DNA of 6,701 bases, taken from contig JAFAFF010000270.1 in assembly GCA_023423605.1 (NCBI GenBank), forward strand, positions 1-6,701, given 5' to 3'. The DNA comes from Pseudomonadota bacterium. Lineage in GTDB: Bacteria; Pseudomonadota; Gammaproteobacteria; Xanthomonadales; Xanthomonadaceae. The position numbers and the translations under genes were made by a program. The first letter of the stretch is position 1. The number at the start of each line of letters is the position of its first letter. Positions 1 to 6,386 of this stretch are shown piece by piece. A model generated the notes under the pieces. That model searched no databases, had not been told where the DNA came from, and saw only the letters and a program-made list of their open reading frames with translations.

Positions 1-18
1 GGGGCCTTCGGGGACAGG

Positions 19-45
19 TCAGCAGGGGGCGGTGGTAGTGCTCAT
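19..45 (-). CDS. Possible eight-residue leader peptide (MSTTTAPC) of a divergent operon
   Basis: Reading leftward from base 45, an ATG is followed by Ser, three Thr codons (ACT ACC ACC), Ala, Pro, Cys and a TGA stop at 21-19. The ORF lies about 67 bases downstream of the minus-strand promoter candidate at 112-140. Just after its stop the minus strand reads GAAGGCCCC before the window ends. That could be the left arm of a GC-rich attenuator hairpin whose right arm is off the edge. Known thr-operon leader peptides carry runs of Thr codons, so threonine attenuation is one reading. The ORF is very short and its Shine-Dalgarno is weak. The region could equally be plain 5' leader, or the start of a coding frame beginning at an upstream GTG. 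Confidence 0.25.
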   Translation of the reverse strand: MSTTTAPC

Positions 46-111
46 GTCGCACGCTCGGCCGGCGCTGGGCGCGGGCCACCTTGTTCCAGGCAGGGAAGGA
101 ATACGGCACCG

Positions 112-140
112 ATAGTAAACCAGCGCCCCGCAAAGCCCAA
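112..140 (-). promoter_or_regulatory. Candidate sigma-70 promoter firing leftward, off the window edge
   Basis: On the minus strand TTGGGC (140-135) and TACTAT (117-112) are separated by exactly 17 bases, close to the TTGACA/TATAAT arrangement. Transcription would start near base 105 and run toward base 1, divergent from the receptor operon. No complete gene is visible for it in the window. The -10 match is good and the -35 match is partial. The call rests on consensus reading alone. Confidence 0.4.
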
Positions 141-188
141 GGCCCGTCTCGCCTCGCGCGGCGGCGGCCGGGCAGTGGCGGGCTCAAA

Positions 189-203
189 TAGTAATGATTA
201 CCA
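189..203. promoter_or_regulatory. Fur box candidate upstream of the siderophore receptor
   Basis: GTAATGATTAC at 191-201 is a near-perfect palindrome centred on base 196, inside ATAGTAATGATTACCAT (188-204). Against the 7-1-7 Fur consensus (TGATAATNATTATCA), bases 189-203 match at 11 of 14 informative positions. It is an A+T-rich island in an otherwise very G+C-rich leader, 52 bases ahead of the receptor start. That placement fits iron-dependent Fur repression of the whole operon. No convincing -35/-10 pair could be assigned beside it. Confidence 0.72.
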
Positions 204-255
204 TACGCAGGCCAGTATCCGGCCCCGTTGCCGCCCTCCCATTCTGGATGTCACG

Positions 256-2379
256 ATGATCACCTCCGCCTTCCCGGCCCATGCCGGGCACTCCCGTGCC
301 CCGCTCTCCCTGCTCGCCGTTGCCCTGTGCGCCGCCCTGCCGCTGGCCGCGCAGACGCAGGACGCGCGCACCCTCGACGCCGTGCAGGTAACGGCGCCGA
401 TCGCCACCGACAGCGACAGCGCCACCAAGACCGCCACGTCGCTGCGCGAGATTCCGCAGTCGATCTCGGTCATCACCGACCGGCAGATGCGCGACCGGGG
501 CATCCATGGCGTGGAGGAAGCGCTGTGGTACACCGCCGGTGCGCAGGGTGGCCAGTACGGCGAGGACACCCGCAGCGACTGGCTGCTGGTACGTGGTTTC
601 AAGCCGGCCCGCTACGTGGATGGACTGGCCTCGGTGGAAGGCGCGTGGACCGGTGAATCGCGCATGGAACCGTATGGCCTGGAGCGGATCGACGTGCTCA
701 AGGGTCCGGCGTCGGTGAACTATGGCGCGATGCCGCCGGGCGGCCTGGTCAATTTCGTCAGCAAGCGTCCGCGCGCCGACCAGTTGCGGGAAGTGGAACT
801 GCAGGCCGGCAGCCACGATCTGCGCCAGCTGGCTTTCGACCTGGGCGGCACGCTCAAGGAAAGCGGCAGCGTGCTGTACCGCCTGACCGGCCTTGCGCGC
901 AACAGCGGCAACGTCATCGACCAGGTGCACGATGACCGCTATTACTTCGCCCCGGCCATCACCTGGACGCCGGACGATGCCAACTCGCTCACCGTGCTGG
1001 CCCGTTACCAGAAGAACGACACCGTGGAGACCGGCGGCTTCCTGCCGTACGAGGGCACGGTGATGCCGGGCGCCAACGGCCGCTACATCTCCCGCCATTT
1101 CTTCAGCGGCGAACCTGGCGTGAACGACTACACCAAGGAAACCTCGTCGCTGGGCTACGAGTTCCGCCACGATTTCGGCGATGGCACCGTGTTCGCGCAG
1201 AACGCGCGCTACACCTGGGCCGAAGTGGACGCCAGCGCCGGCTCGCTTGGCCTGTTCGGACTGGTCGCGCCGGACAGCACCGAACTGGTGCGCTACTACT
1301 ACCCGCGCATGAACACGTCCGAGAGTTTCTCGATCGACAACAACCTGACCTTCCGCTTCGCCACCGGCATTGCCGAGCACACGCTGCTGGCCGGGCTGGA
1401 TTACCGCCGTTCGCGCGATGATTATGCGTCGGCCTTCCTGTTCGGCGCGCCGCCGATAGATGCCTACAACCCGGTCTATGGCGCGCCGGTGAGCATTCCG
1501 GACTATACCTCGCGGCAGCTGCAGACGCAGGGCACGCTGGGCCTGTACCTGCAGGACCAGATCCGCATCGATCGCTGGCTGGTCACCCTTGCTGGTCGCC
1601 AGGACTGGGTCGGTACCGATACGCGCGAGCGCTATTCCGCTTCGTTCCAGCACCAGAGCGATGACAATTTCTCCGGCCGCGTCGGCGTGAACTATCTGTT
1701 CGACAACGGCGTGACGCCCTATGTGAGCTGGTCGCAATCGTTCCAGACCACCATCGGCACCGATTTCGAGGGCAGCGCCTTCAAGCCCTCCACCGGCGAG
1801 CAGGTAGAGGCCGGCGTGAAATTCCAGCCGGCCGATGGCAGGCTGCTGCTGACCGCGGCGGTGTACCAGATCGAACAGGAAAACAACCTCACCGTCGATC
1901 CGGAACATACCCTGTATTCCATCCAGCAGGGCCAGACCCGCGTGCGCGGTGGCGAACTGGAAGGCCGCTGGAACATCGGCGGAGGCCTGAGCGTGTACGG
2001 TTCCTACACCCGCCTGGACGCAAAGGTGCGGCAGAGCACCGACGCCGCTTCGCTGGGCAAGCGCGTGGCGCTGGTGCCGGAGGAAATGGCCTCGCTGGGG
2101 GCGGATTACACCATCACCCGCGGTGCGCTGGCCGGGCTCGGCTTCGGTGCCGGCGTTCGCTACAACGGCGGCATCTACGGTGACATCTACAACGACTGGT
2201 ACACCCCGTCGTTCACCCTGGTGGATGCCACCGTGCATTACGACCGCGGCCCGTGGCGCCTGCAGCTCAACGCCAGCAACCTGGCCGACAAGGAATACGT
2301 GTCCGCGTGCAACAGCGCCACCTGGTGCTACTACGGCTATCCGCGCATGGTGACCGCCAGCGCGCGGTACCAGTGGTAA
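256..2379 (+). CDS. TonB-dependent siderophore receptor, FhuA/FoxA (hydroxamate) type
   Basis: This is an outer-membrane ligand-gated channel of 707 residues that imports a ferric siderophore using TonB energy. Residues 1-32 look like a Sec signal peptide, with a hydrophobic LSLLAVALCAALPL core. A TonB-box-like stretch (TLDAVQVTA, 39-47) follows. The plug domain spans about 60-172 and includes IPQSISVITD, the GLERIDVLKGP motif at 141-151 and GGLVNFVSKRP. The rest is a 22-strand-type barrel ending in aromatic Trp707. Near the C-terminus Cys685 and Cys691 have the same C-x5-C spacing as the disulfide loop of E. coli FhuA, within NLADKEYV...CYYG. This points to hydroxamates such as ferrichrome, though the true ligand is unknown. 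The ATG at 256 was chosen because an upstream in-frame GTG at 175 would put the Fur box inside the gene. This gene heads the iron operon that runs to 4550. Confidence 0.93.
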   Translation: MITSAFPAHAGHSRAPLSLLAVALCAALPLAAQTQDARTLDAVQVTAPIATDSDSATKTATSLREIPQSISVITDRQMRDRGIHGVEEALWYTAGAQGGQYGEDTRSDWLLVRGFKPARYVDGLASVEGAWTGESRMEPYGLERIDVLKGPASVNYGAMPPGGLVNFVSKRPRADQLREVELQAGSHDLRQLAFDLGGTLKESGSVLYRLTGLARNSGNVIDQVHDDRYYFAPAITWTPDDANSLTVLARYQKNDTVETGGFLPYEGTVMPGANGRYISRHFFSGEPGVNDYTKETSSLGYEFRHDFGDGTVFAQNARYTWAEVDASAGSLGLFGLVAPDSTELVRYYYPRMNTSESFSIDNNLTFRFATGIAEHTLLAGLDYRRSRDDYASAFLFGAPPIDAYNPVYGAPVSIPDYTSRQLQTQGTLGLYLQDQIRIDRWLVTLAGRQDWVGTDTRERYSASFQHQSDDNFSGRVGVNYLFDNGVTPYVSWSQSFQTTIGTDFEGSAFKPSTGEQVEAGVKFQPADGRLLLTAAVYQIEQENNLTVDPEHTLYSIQQGQTRVRGGELEGRWNIGGGLSVYGSYTRLDAKVRQSTDAASLGKRVALVPEEMASLGADYTITRGALAGLGFGAGVRYNGGIYGDIYNDWYTPSFTLVDATVHYDRGPWRLQLNASNLADKEYVSACNSATWCYYGYPRMVTASARYQW

Positions 2380-2399
2380 CAGGCGGCAACGCGCACGCC

Positions 2400-2702
2400 A
2401 TGAGCGTTCCCGTCATCGGTCTTTCGTCGCTGGGCTTCTGCTCGCTGGCGCTGTCCGCTTCGGTGCTGTCGGTGATCGGCTTCTACGCCGCTTCACCGCA
2501 CTGCCGCTGGCCGCGCCTGCGCCGTGCCGGAAGACTGGGACGCGGCCTGGGCACGGTGGCCGCCGCTGCGGCGCTGTGGCTGTGGATGGCCGACCTGGGC
2601 GTGGGTGCCGGGCTGGTGGCCATGCTGTGCACGTGGATGCTGGCCGCCCTGCTGCTGCCGGCGCTGGCGGCATGGCACCGGCCCGTGCGGGAGCCGCGCT
2701 GA
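2400..2702 (+). CDS. Small inner-membrane protein, DUF3325-like, of the iron-uptake operon
   Basis: The product has 100 residues and about three hydrophobic helices: 5-30, 50-66 and 69-92. A short basic loop (RWPRLRRAGRLGR, 36-48) lies between the first two and should face the cytoplasm. Length, helix pattern and the G-x-G-L second-helix region resemble DUF3325 proteins, which often sit beside TonB receptors and PepSY proteins. The family's biochemical role is not established. The gene starts 20 bases after the receptor stop, with only a weak GC-rich Shine-Dalgarno, so translation is probably coupled. Its stop shares one base with the next start (TGATG at 2700-2704). The DUF assignment is from pattern memory, and position in the operon is the stronger clue. 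Confidence 0.68.
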   Translation: MSVPVIGLSSLGFCSLALSASVLSVIGFYAASPHCRWPRLRRAGRLGRGLGTVAAAAALWLWMADLGVGAGLVAMLCTWMLAALLLPALAAWHRPVREPR

Positions 2703-2965
2703 TGTGGCCGCGCGCGCTGGCCGGCATCTTCGCCGGCTTCTTCGTGGCTGCGGCCGTCACCGGCCTGGCGACCTGGCTGCCGCCGGGGCCGTGGCAGTCC
2801 GCGCTTGTGCCCGCGCTGATCGCCTTCATTCCGCTGTGGATGCTCGCGGCGGTCTGGGCCTTCGCCTTCCGCAGCGGCACCCGCGCCTGGCTGGTGCTGG
2901 GTGCCTGCGCGCTGGTGGGCTTTGCCTTGCTGTGGCTGCTGCGTCTTTCCGGCGTGGCGCAATGA
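2702..2965 (+). CDS. Small inner-membrane protein, DUF3649-like (iron uptake associated)
   Basis: The product has 87 residues and three predicted membrane helices, at roughly 5-25, 33-56 and 61-82. The stretch LAAVWAFAFRSGTRAWL (48-64) matches the conserved W-x-F-A-x-R-S-x-x-R-A-W signature recalled for DUF3649 proteins, which are often annotated as iron transporter or iron uptake protein. No transport activity can be shown from the sequence, and the mechanism is unknown. The start overlaps the previous stop by one base and has a clear CGGGAG ribosome site at 2688-2693, eight bases upstream. The next gene begins ten bases after its stop, so all four genes are probably one transcript. Confidence 0.7.
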   Translation: MWPRALAGIFAGFFVAAAVTGLATWLPPGPWQSALVPALIAFIPLWMLAAVWAFAFRSGTRAWLVLGACALVGFALLWLLRLSGVAQ

Positions 2966-2975
2966 GACCCCTCCG

Positions 2976-4550
2976 ATGAAGTTCAGTTCGCAGACGCTGC
3001 GTACGTTCACCACGCTGCACACCTGGGTTGGCCTGGTGGCCGGTTTCGCCCTGTTCGTGGCGTTCTACGCCGGCGCGCTGACCGTGTTCCATCATGACGT
3101 GCCGCTATGGCAGACGCCGCAGTCGGTGGACGCGCCGGCGGCCACGCTGGCCGATGCGCAGCGCCTGCTGGATGGCGTGCTGGCCAGGCATCCTGCCGCC
3201 CGGACGCATGTCGGCATGACCTTCCCCGGCGGCGATCATCCGCAGCCTGTCGCCTACTGGCAGGACGCCAAAGGCACCTGGCTGTATGCGTGGCTGGACC
3301 ATTACGACGGCAGCGTGACCCCGCCACAGGCCGGCCTGGCCGAGCTGATCAACGAACTGCATTACACGCTGGGGCTGCCGGTGGCCGGCATCTACCTGAT
3401 GGGTATCGTCAGCCTGCTGTACGGCGTGGCCCTGCTGAGCGGGCTGGTGATCCACCTGCCGAAGCTGGCCGGCGATCTGTTCGCGCTGCGTCCAGGCCGC
3501 AACCTCAAGCAGTTCTGGCAGGACGCGCACAACATCGTCGGCGTGCTGAGCCTGCCGTTCCACCTGATGTTCGCTGTCACCGGCGCACTGCTGTGCCTGG
3601 TGTTCCTGCAGATGGCGGTGCTGAATCCGCTGCTGTACGACGGCCGGTTGATGGAGGCGCTGCCGGCGGCGATGGATACCGCACCGATGCGTGCACCTGA
3701 CAACACGCCCGGCAGCACGGTGCGGCTGGCCGAACTGCATGCACGCTCCCTGCAGGTGGCCGCCAGCCAGGGCGTGCGCGGCTTCGAACCGGCCTACCTG
3801 AAGCTGGCCAACGCGGGCGATGCCAATGCCACCATCGAAATCACCGGCGAGGCAGAGGGCACCCTGGGACCGGCCGGTGCGGTGGCGTTCGACGTGGCCA
3901 GCGGCAAACTGCTGGCCAGCCAGCTGCCGGGCCGGCGCGACGCCAACCACGCTACCCTCAGCGCGGCCTACGCACTGCACTTCGGCGAATTCGGCAACGG
4001 CGCGGTCGCATGGCTGTACTTCGCGCTGGGCCTGGGCGGCGCGTTCCTGTTCTATTCCGGCAACCTGCTGTGGATAGAATCGCGCCGCAAGCGGCGGCAG
4101 GTGCTGCAGGGGCGCGCGCAGGTGAACATGGCACGGGCGACGGTCGGGGTCTGCATCGGCCTGGTCGTCGCCATCTCCGCCGCCTTCGTGGCCGCGCAGG
4201 TGCTGGAGCGACTTGCGCCGCAATCGGTGGACGCCGGCATCCGCTGGACGTGTTTCATCACCTGGGGCGGATGCGCACTGTGGGCGGCACTGCGACGCCC
4301 TGCACAGGCCGCCCGTGAACTGCTGTGGAGCGCCGCACTGGTGACGGCACTGGTGCCGGTGTCGCATGGCCTGCTCACCGGCTACTGGTGGTGGACCAGC
4401 GCCGCACGCGGGCACTGGCCGCTGTTCTGGGTGGACGCCGTCGCGATGGCGATGGCGATCGGCTTCGCGGTGCTGGCACGAGCCACCGCGCGCCGCGCAC
4501 GCCACGGCGATCCCCATAGCGTCTGGGCGGATCCTTCCGTCCGACACTAA
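2976..4550 (+). CDS. PepSY-associated transmembrane protein, putative ferric-siderophore reductase
   Basis: This is a 524-residue polytopic inner-membrane protein of the PepSY_TM family (PiuB/FoxB/FsrB-like). Members are proposed to reduce or strip iron from siderophores in the periplasm. Helices appear near 15-37, 138-160, 187-212, 345-366, 388-408, 424-438, 449-470 and 483-503. Two periplasmic PepSY-like segments lie at about 45-130 and 240-335. Family-typical histidines are visible at H15 (LHTWVG), H129 (ELHY), H160, H185 (DAHNIVGV), H196 (PFHL) and H335 (LHFGEFG), several of them heme-ligand candidates. The start at MKFSSQTLRTF puts the first helix at the usual place. An in-frame ATG at 2901 would lie inside the preceding gene. 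A strong Shine-Dalgarno is lacking, so coupling is likely. Reductase activity is inferred from the family and the operon. Confidence 0.87.
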   Translation: MKFSSQTLRTFTTLHTWVGLVAGFALFVAFYAGALTVFHHDVPLWQTPQSVDAPAATLADAQRLLDGVLARHPAARTHVGMTFPGGDHPQPVAYWQDAKGTWLYAWLDHYDGSVTPPQAGLAELINELHYTLGLPVAGIYLMGIVSLLYGVALLSGLVIHLPKLAGDLFALRPGRNLKQFWQDAHNIVGVLSLPFHLMFAVTGALLCLVFLQMAVLNPLLYDGRLMEALPAAMDTAPMRAPDNTPGSTVRLAELHARSLQVAASQGVRGFEPAYLKLANAGDANATIEITGEAEGTLGPAGAVAFDVASGKLLASQLPGRRDANHATLSAAYALHFGEFGNGAVAWLYFALGLGGAFLFYSGNLLWIESRRKRRQVLQGRAQVNMARATVGVCIGLVVAISAAFVAAQVLERLAPQSVDAGIRWTCFITWGGCALWAALRRPAQAARELLWSAALVTALVPVSHGLLTGYWWWTSAARGHWPLFWVDAVAMAMAIGFAVLARATARRARHGDPHSVWADPSVRH

Positions 4551-4573
4551 CGCCAGGCTCCGTGCGACCGGAT

Positions 4574-6001
4574 TCAGTCTCTGATCCAGTCCAGCAGCTG
4601 CGGAGCGATCACTGGTCCGATACGTTGCAGCATCGCTTCATCCAGCGGTGCCGGTCCGCGGACGGCAAGCTGGAAACCCAGGACATAACATCCGGCCGCG
4701 GAATGTGCACTTGCCTTTCCTCGTCCAATGGGCCGTATCGAAGACAACTGATGCTTTTCATATAGCGACTTCTCGACCAGATCGAAACCGTTTTCCCTGC
4801 CTGCCACCTTGTAGCTGCGTGCGCCGCTGCTCTGGAGTTCGATGGAAACAAGCCCTTGTATGGTGCGGAAATGCGTCACTGCACTCGTGATCGACTCCCC
4901 GGAGGCCAGCACGAAAGGAGGCGACCGCTCGGCCAGCTGGCCACTTTCCAGTACGTCACCGTTGGCATATTCCATCCGCACGCCATCGAGGAATGCTACC
5001 TCTTCGCTGTCCAGCACGCGTCGTGTCACTTCGATCGAATGCAACGGAGACGCTGGTGGCGTCCAATCCGGAAATCGGTCGCGAGGGAGCTCGGAGCCAT
5101 CCCATCGCCCGATGATGCCGGTATGGATTTCGCGGTCCAGCACGACGGCGACCCGACTGGGATACTTCTCGGCATCAAACGCATACCAGGTATCCCTCTG
5201 ATCCAGCACATCCAGCTGCAGCCGCGTGCGGCGTACAAGCAGCTGCGACAGCGGCGTGTTCTCCTTGGGCGTTCCGGGTGTCGCACGAACCCGGTCGTAG
5301 ACTGCATCGGCTTCGCGATCCACATAGGCCGTGTAGTCACGTATCGCTTCCTTCTGTTGGCCTAGAAGCTGCTGCCGGTAATCCCTGGCCATGCCCAGCG
5401 TTTCCGCACTCAGCACCATGTCGCGCAGCAGTGCAAGATGAAGGCTTGCGGCTATCGCAAAGAGCGGCAACAGGGCTTCGCGTTCTTCCGCGAGCTGAAA
5501 TCGCGGCAATGCGGCGACGAACCCGGTGTTGGCCGCGATGCTCTGGCTCAGGATCGCCTTCGCATCACCGGATGCAACCGCATCGCGGTAGAGACGGGCG
5601 ACATGGCTCAGGCCCTCCAGGTCCGCCTTGATGAGCCGGAATATGGCGTCGGAAATCCTCGCGTCCGTGTATGCGCGCCACCGCTGTTCGGCACTCTGGC
5701 CCGCCCCGGGAATGAAGAGCGCGCCAACGTAGGACAGCACACCGCCTACGGCCGGCACGAGATTCAGGGCCCCCAGCAACGCCTCGCGGATGGCATTCCA
5801 CGCATCCTCATCGGAGGAGAGAGGCCCACCCGCGTGGAGGTTTCGTGGCTGGGCCATGTCTACTGGCGCGCGGCTCCATGCCGAAGGAAGCAGAAGCCCG
5901 GCGGATGTCAGCGCCGCCCCCTGTAGCAGGCGCCTGCGTTCGGGATCATGCGATACGGAAAGATCGGTGGGAACACGCTGTTTCCCGGGAAATGGTTTCA
6001 T
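4574..6001 (-). CDS. Tat-exported Cry-like (delta-endotoxin N-domain) protein with C-terminal beta-prism-like region
   Basis: The product has 475 residues. Residues 1-45 form a twin-arginine signal: ERRRLLQ at 21-27, hydrophobic GAALTSAGLLLPSAW at 28-42, and cleavage near SRA/P (45). Residues 62-240 resemble domain I of Bacillus Cry toxins (Endotoxin_N). They include LNLVPAVGGVLSYVGALFIPG (79-99), a KADLEGL helix, LPRFQL (165-170), and LLPLFAIAASLHLALLRD (177-194), which parallels Cry block 1 (YAQAANLHLLLLRD). A long helix follows at 205-239, with RDYTAYVD. At 258-300, RTRLQLDVLD ... YP ... LDREIHTG parallels the Cry domain I/II junction. Residues 318-447 read as jacalin-like beta-prism repeats (GVRMEYANGD, FVLASGESITS, YVLGFQLAV). 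No domain III is seen. The expected role is an exported pore-forming toxin, perhaps anti-invertebrate. Activity and target are inference. It converges on the iron operon across a 23-base gap with no evident terminator. Confidence 0.85.
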   Translation of the reverse strand: MKPFPGKQRVPTDLSVSHDPERRRLLQGAALTSAGLLLPSAWSRAPVDMAQPRNLHAGGPLSSDEDAWNAIREALLGALNLVPAVGGVLSYVGALFIPGAGQSAEQRWRAYTDARISDAIFRLIKADLEGLSHVARLYRDAVASGDAKAILSQSIAANTGFVAALPRFQLAEEREALLPLFAIAASLHLALLRDMVLSAETLGMARDYRQQLLGQQKEAIRDYTAYVDREADAVYDRVRATPGTPKENTPLSQLLVRRTRLQLDVLDQRDTWYAFDAEKYPSRVAVVLDREIHTGIIGRWDGSELPRDRFPDWTPPASPLHSIEVTRRVLDSEEVAFLDGVRMEYANGDVLESGQLAERSPPFVLASGESITSAVTHFRTIQGLVSIELQSSGARSYKVAGRENGFDLVEKSLYEKHQLSSIRPIGRGKASAHSAAGCYVLGFQLAVRGPAPLDEAMLQRIGPVIAPQLLDWIRD

Positions 6002-6008
6002 CACAGCA

Positions 6009-6015
6009 CTCCTGC
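6009..6015 (-). promoter_or_regulatory. Ribosome binding site deciding the Cry-like gene start
   Basis: GCAGGAG on the minus strand (AGGAG at 6013-6009) lies seven bases before the ATG at 6001-5999. It selects this start over upstream in-frame ATGs at 6184 and 6109, which would add up to 61 non-family residues ahead of the Tat signal. Confidence 0.85.
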
Positions 6016-6306
6016 GGGGAATGTCATGACCTGACACGCACTCCCGATGGAAGTGACGTCGACTGGCCTCCGAAGCGGGCCGTGTCTGCGGACCGCGTGC
6101 AGTCACCATCCCGCCTGGCAGGGATGGGCACAACCAGATCCGGAATGCTGCTGCCACCCACGACGTCTGCGGTCGGCCGCACACCGCCGCGCATCAGGTA
6201 CGTCGCCATCGGCCGAGCCGAAGCTGCACGTCTGCACCGGTTGCATGAGCGGATTCTGCGGAGCCGGCGCGCCACAGGCTGATGGGCGCGCCAACGTCGT
6301 CGCTGG
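6016..6306. other. Noncoding stretch upstream of the Cry-like gene
   Basis: No convincing gene is seen on either strand. The open frames here have unlikely composition and resemble no family I recognise. Visible structure includes TGTCA-5-TGACA (6022-6036) just above the ribosome site, overlapping the palindrome GTCATGAC (6023-6030). A 7-bp hairpin CCATCCC/GGGATGG lies at 6106-6127. Two copies of the palindrome GGCGCGCC (6266-6273 and 6285-6292) could form an 8-bp stem. The promoter of the Cry-like gene must lie in or near here, but no clear -35/-10 pair stands out. Confidence 0.5.
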
Positions 6307-6338
6307 AAAATCAATGCTGGCGCTGCTGCCAGCATTGA
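6307..6338 (-). terminator. Second Rho-independent terminator downstream of pnp
   Basis: TCAATGCTGGC (6311-6321) and GCCAGCATTGA (6328-6338) are perfect 11-bp inverted arms around the six-base loop GCTGCT. On the minus strand the stem is followed directly by TTTTCC (6310-6305). The U-tract is short, so it may be a back-up terminator or an RNA-stabilising hairpin. There is no T-run on the plus-strand side, which argues against bidirectional use. Confidence 0.6.
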
Positions 6339-6345
6339 GACAGGC

Positions 6346-6372
6346 AAAGAAAAAGCGGGCACAAGGCCCGCT
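6346..6372 (-). terminator. Rho-independent terminator of pnp
   Basis: On the minus strand AGCGGGC-CTTGT-GCCCGCT (6372-6354) makes a 7-bp GC-rich stem with a five-base loop, followed by TTTTTCTTT (6354-6346). It begins about 60 bases after the pnp stop and should end pnp transcription before the Cry-like gene. Confidence 0.87.
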
Positions 6373-6386
6373 CATTCTTCAGGTGT

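Noticed and set aside
184..2238. Long minus-strand open frame (684 codons)
   Set aside because: It is antisense to the receptor gene, has His/Arg/Ala/Gly-rich shadow composition and no recognisable domain. The plus-strand receptor is unmistakable.
3105..4547. Long minus-strand open frame (480 codons)
   Set aside because: It is antisense to the PepSY protein, with Gln/His/Arg-rich shadow composition and no family features.
4551..4573. Terminator between the convergent genes
   Set aside because: The 23-base gap and its flanks give only 4-bp stems and no T-run, so the transcripts probably overlap or end by another route.
4856..5365. Plus-strand open frame opposite the Cry-like gene
   Set aside because: It has no family resemblance. 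The opposite strand gives the coherent Cry-like protein with a strong ribosome site.
6024..6362. Minus-strand open frame (112 codons) in the leader region
   Set aside because: It starts inside a terminator, runs through both terminator stems and has no recognisable features.
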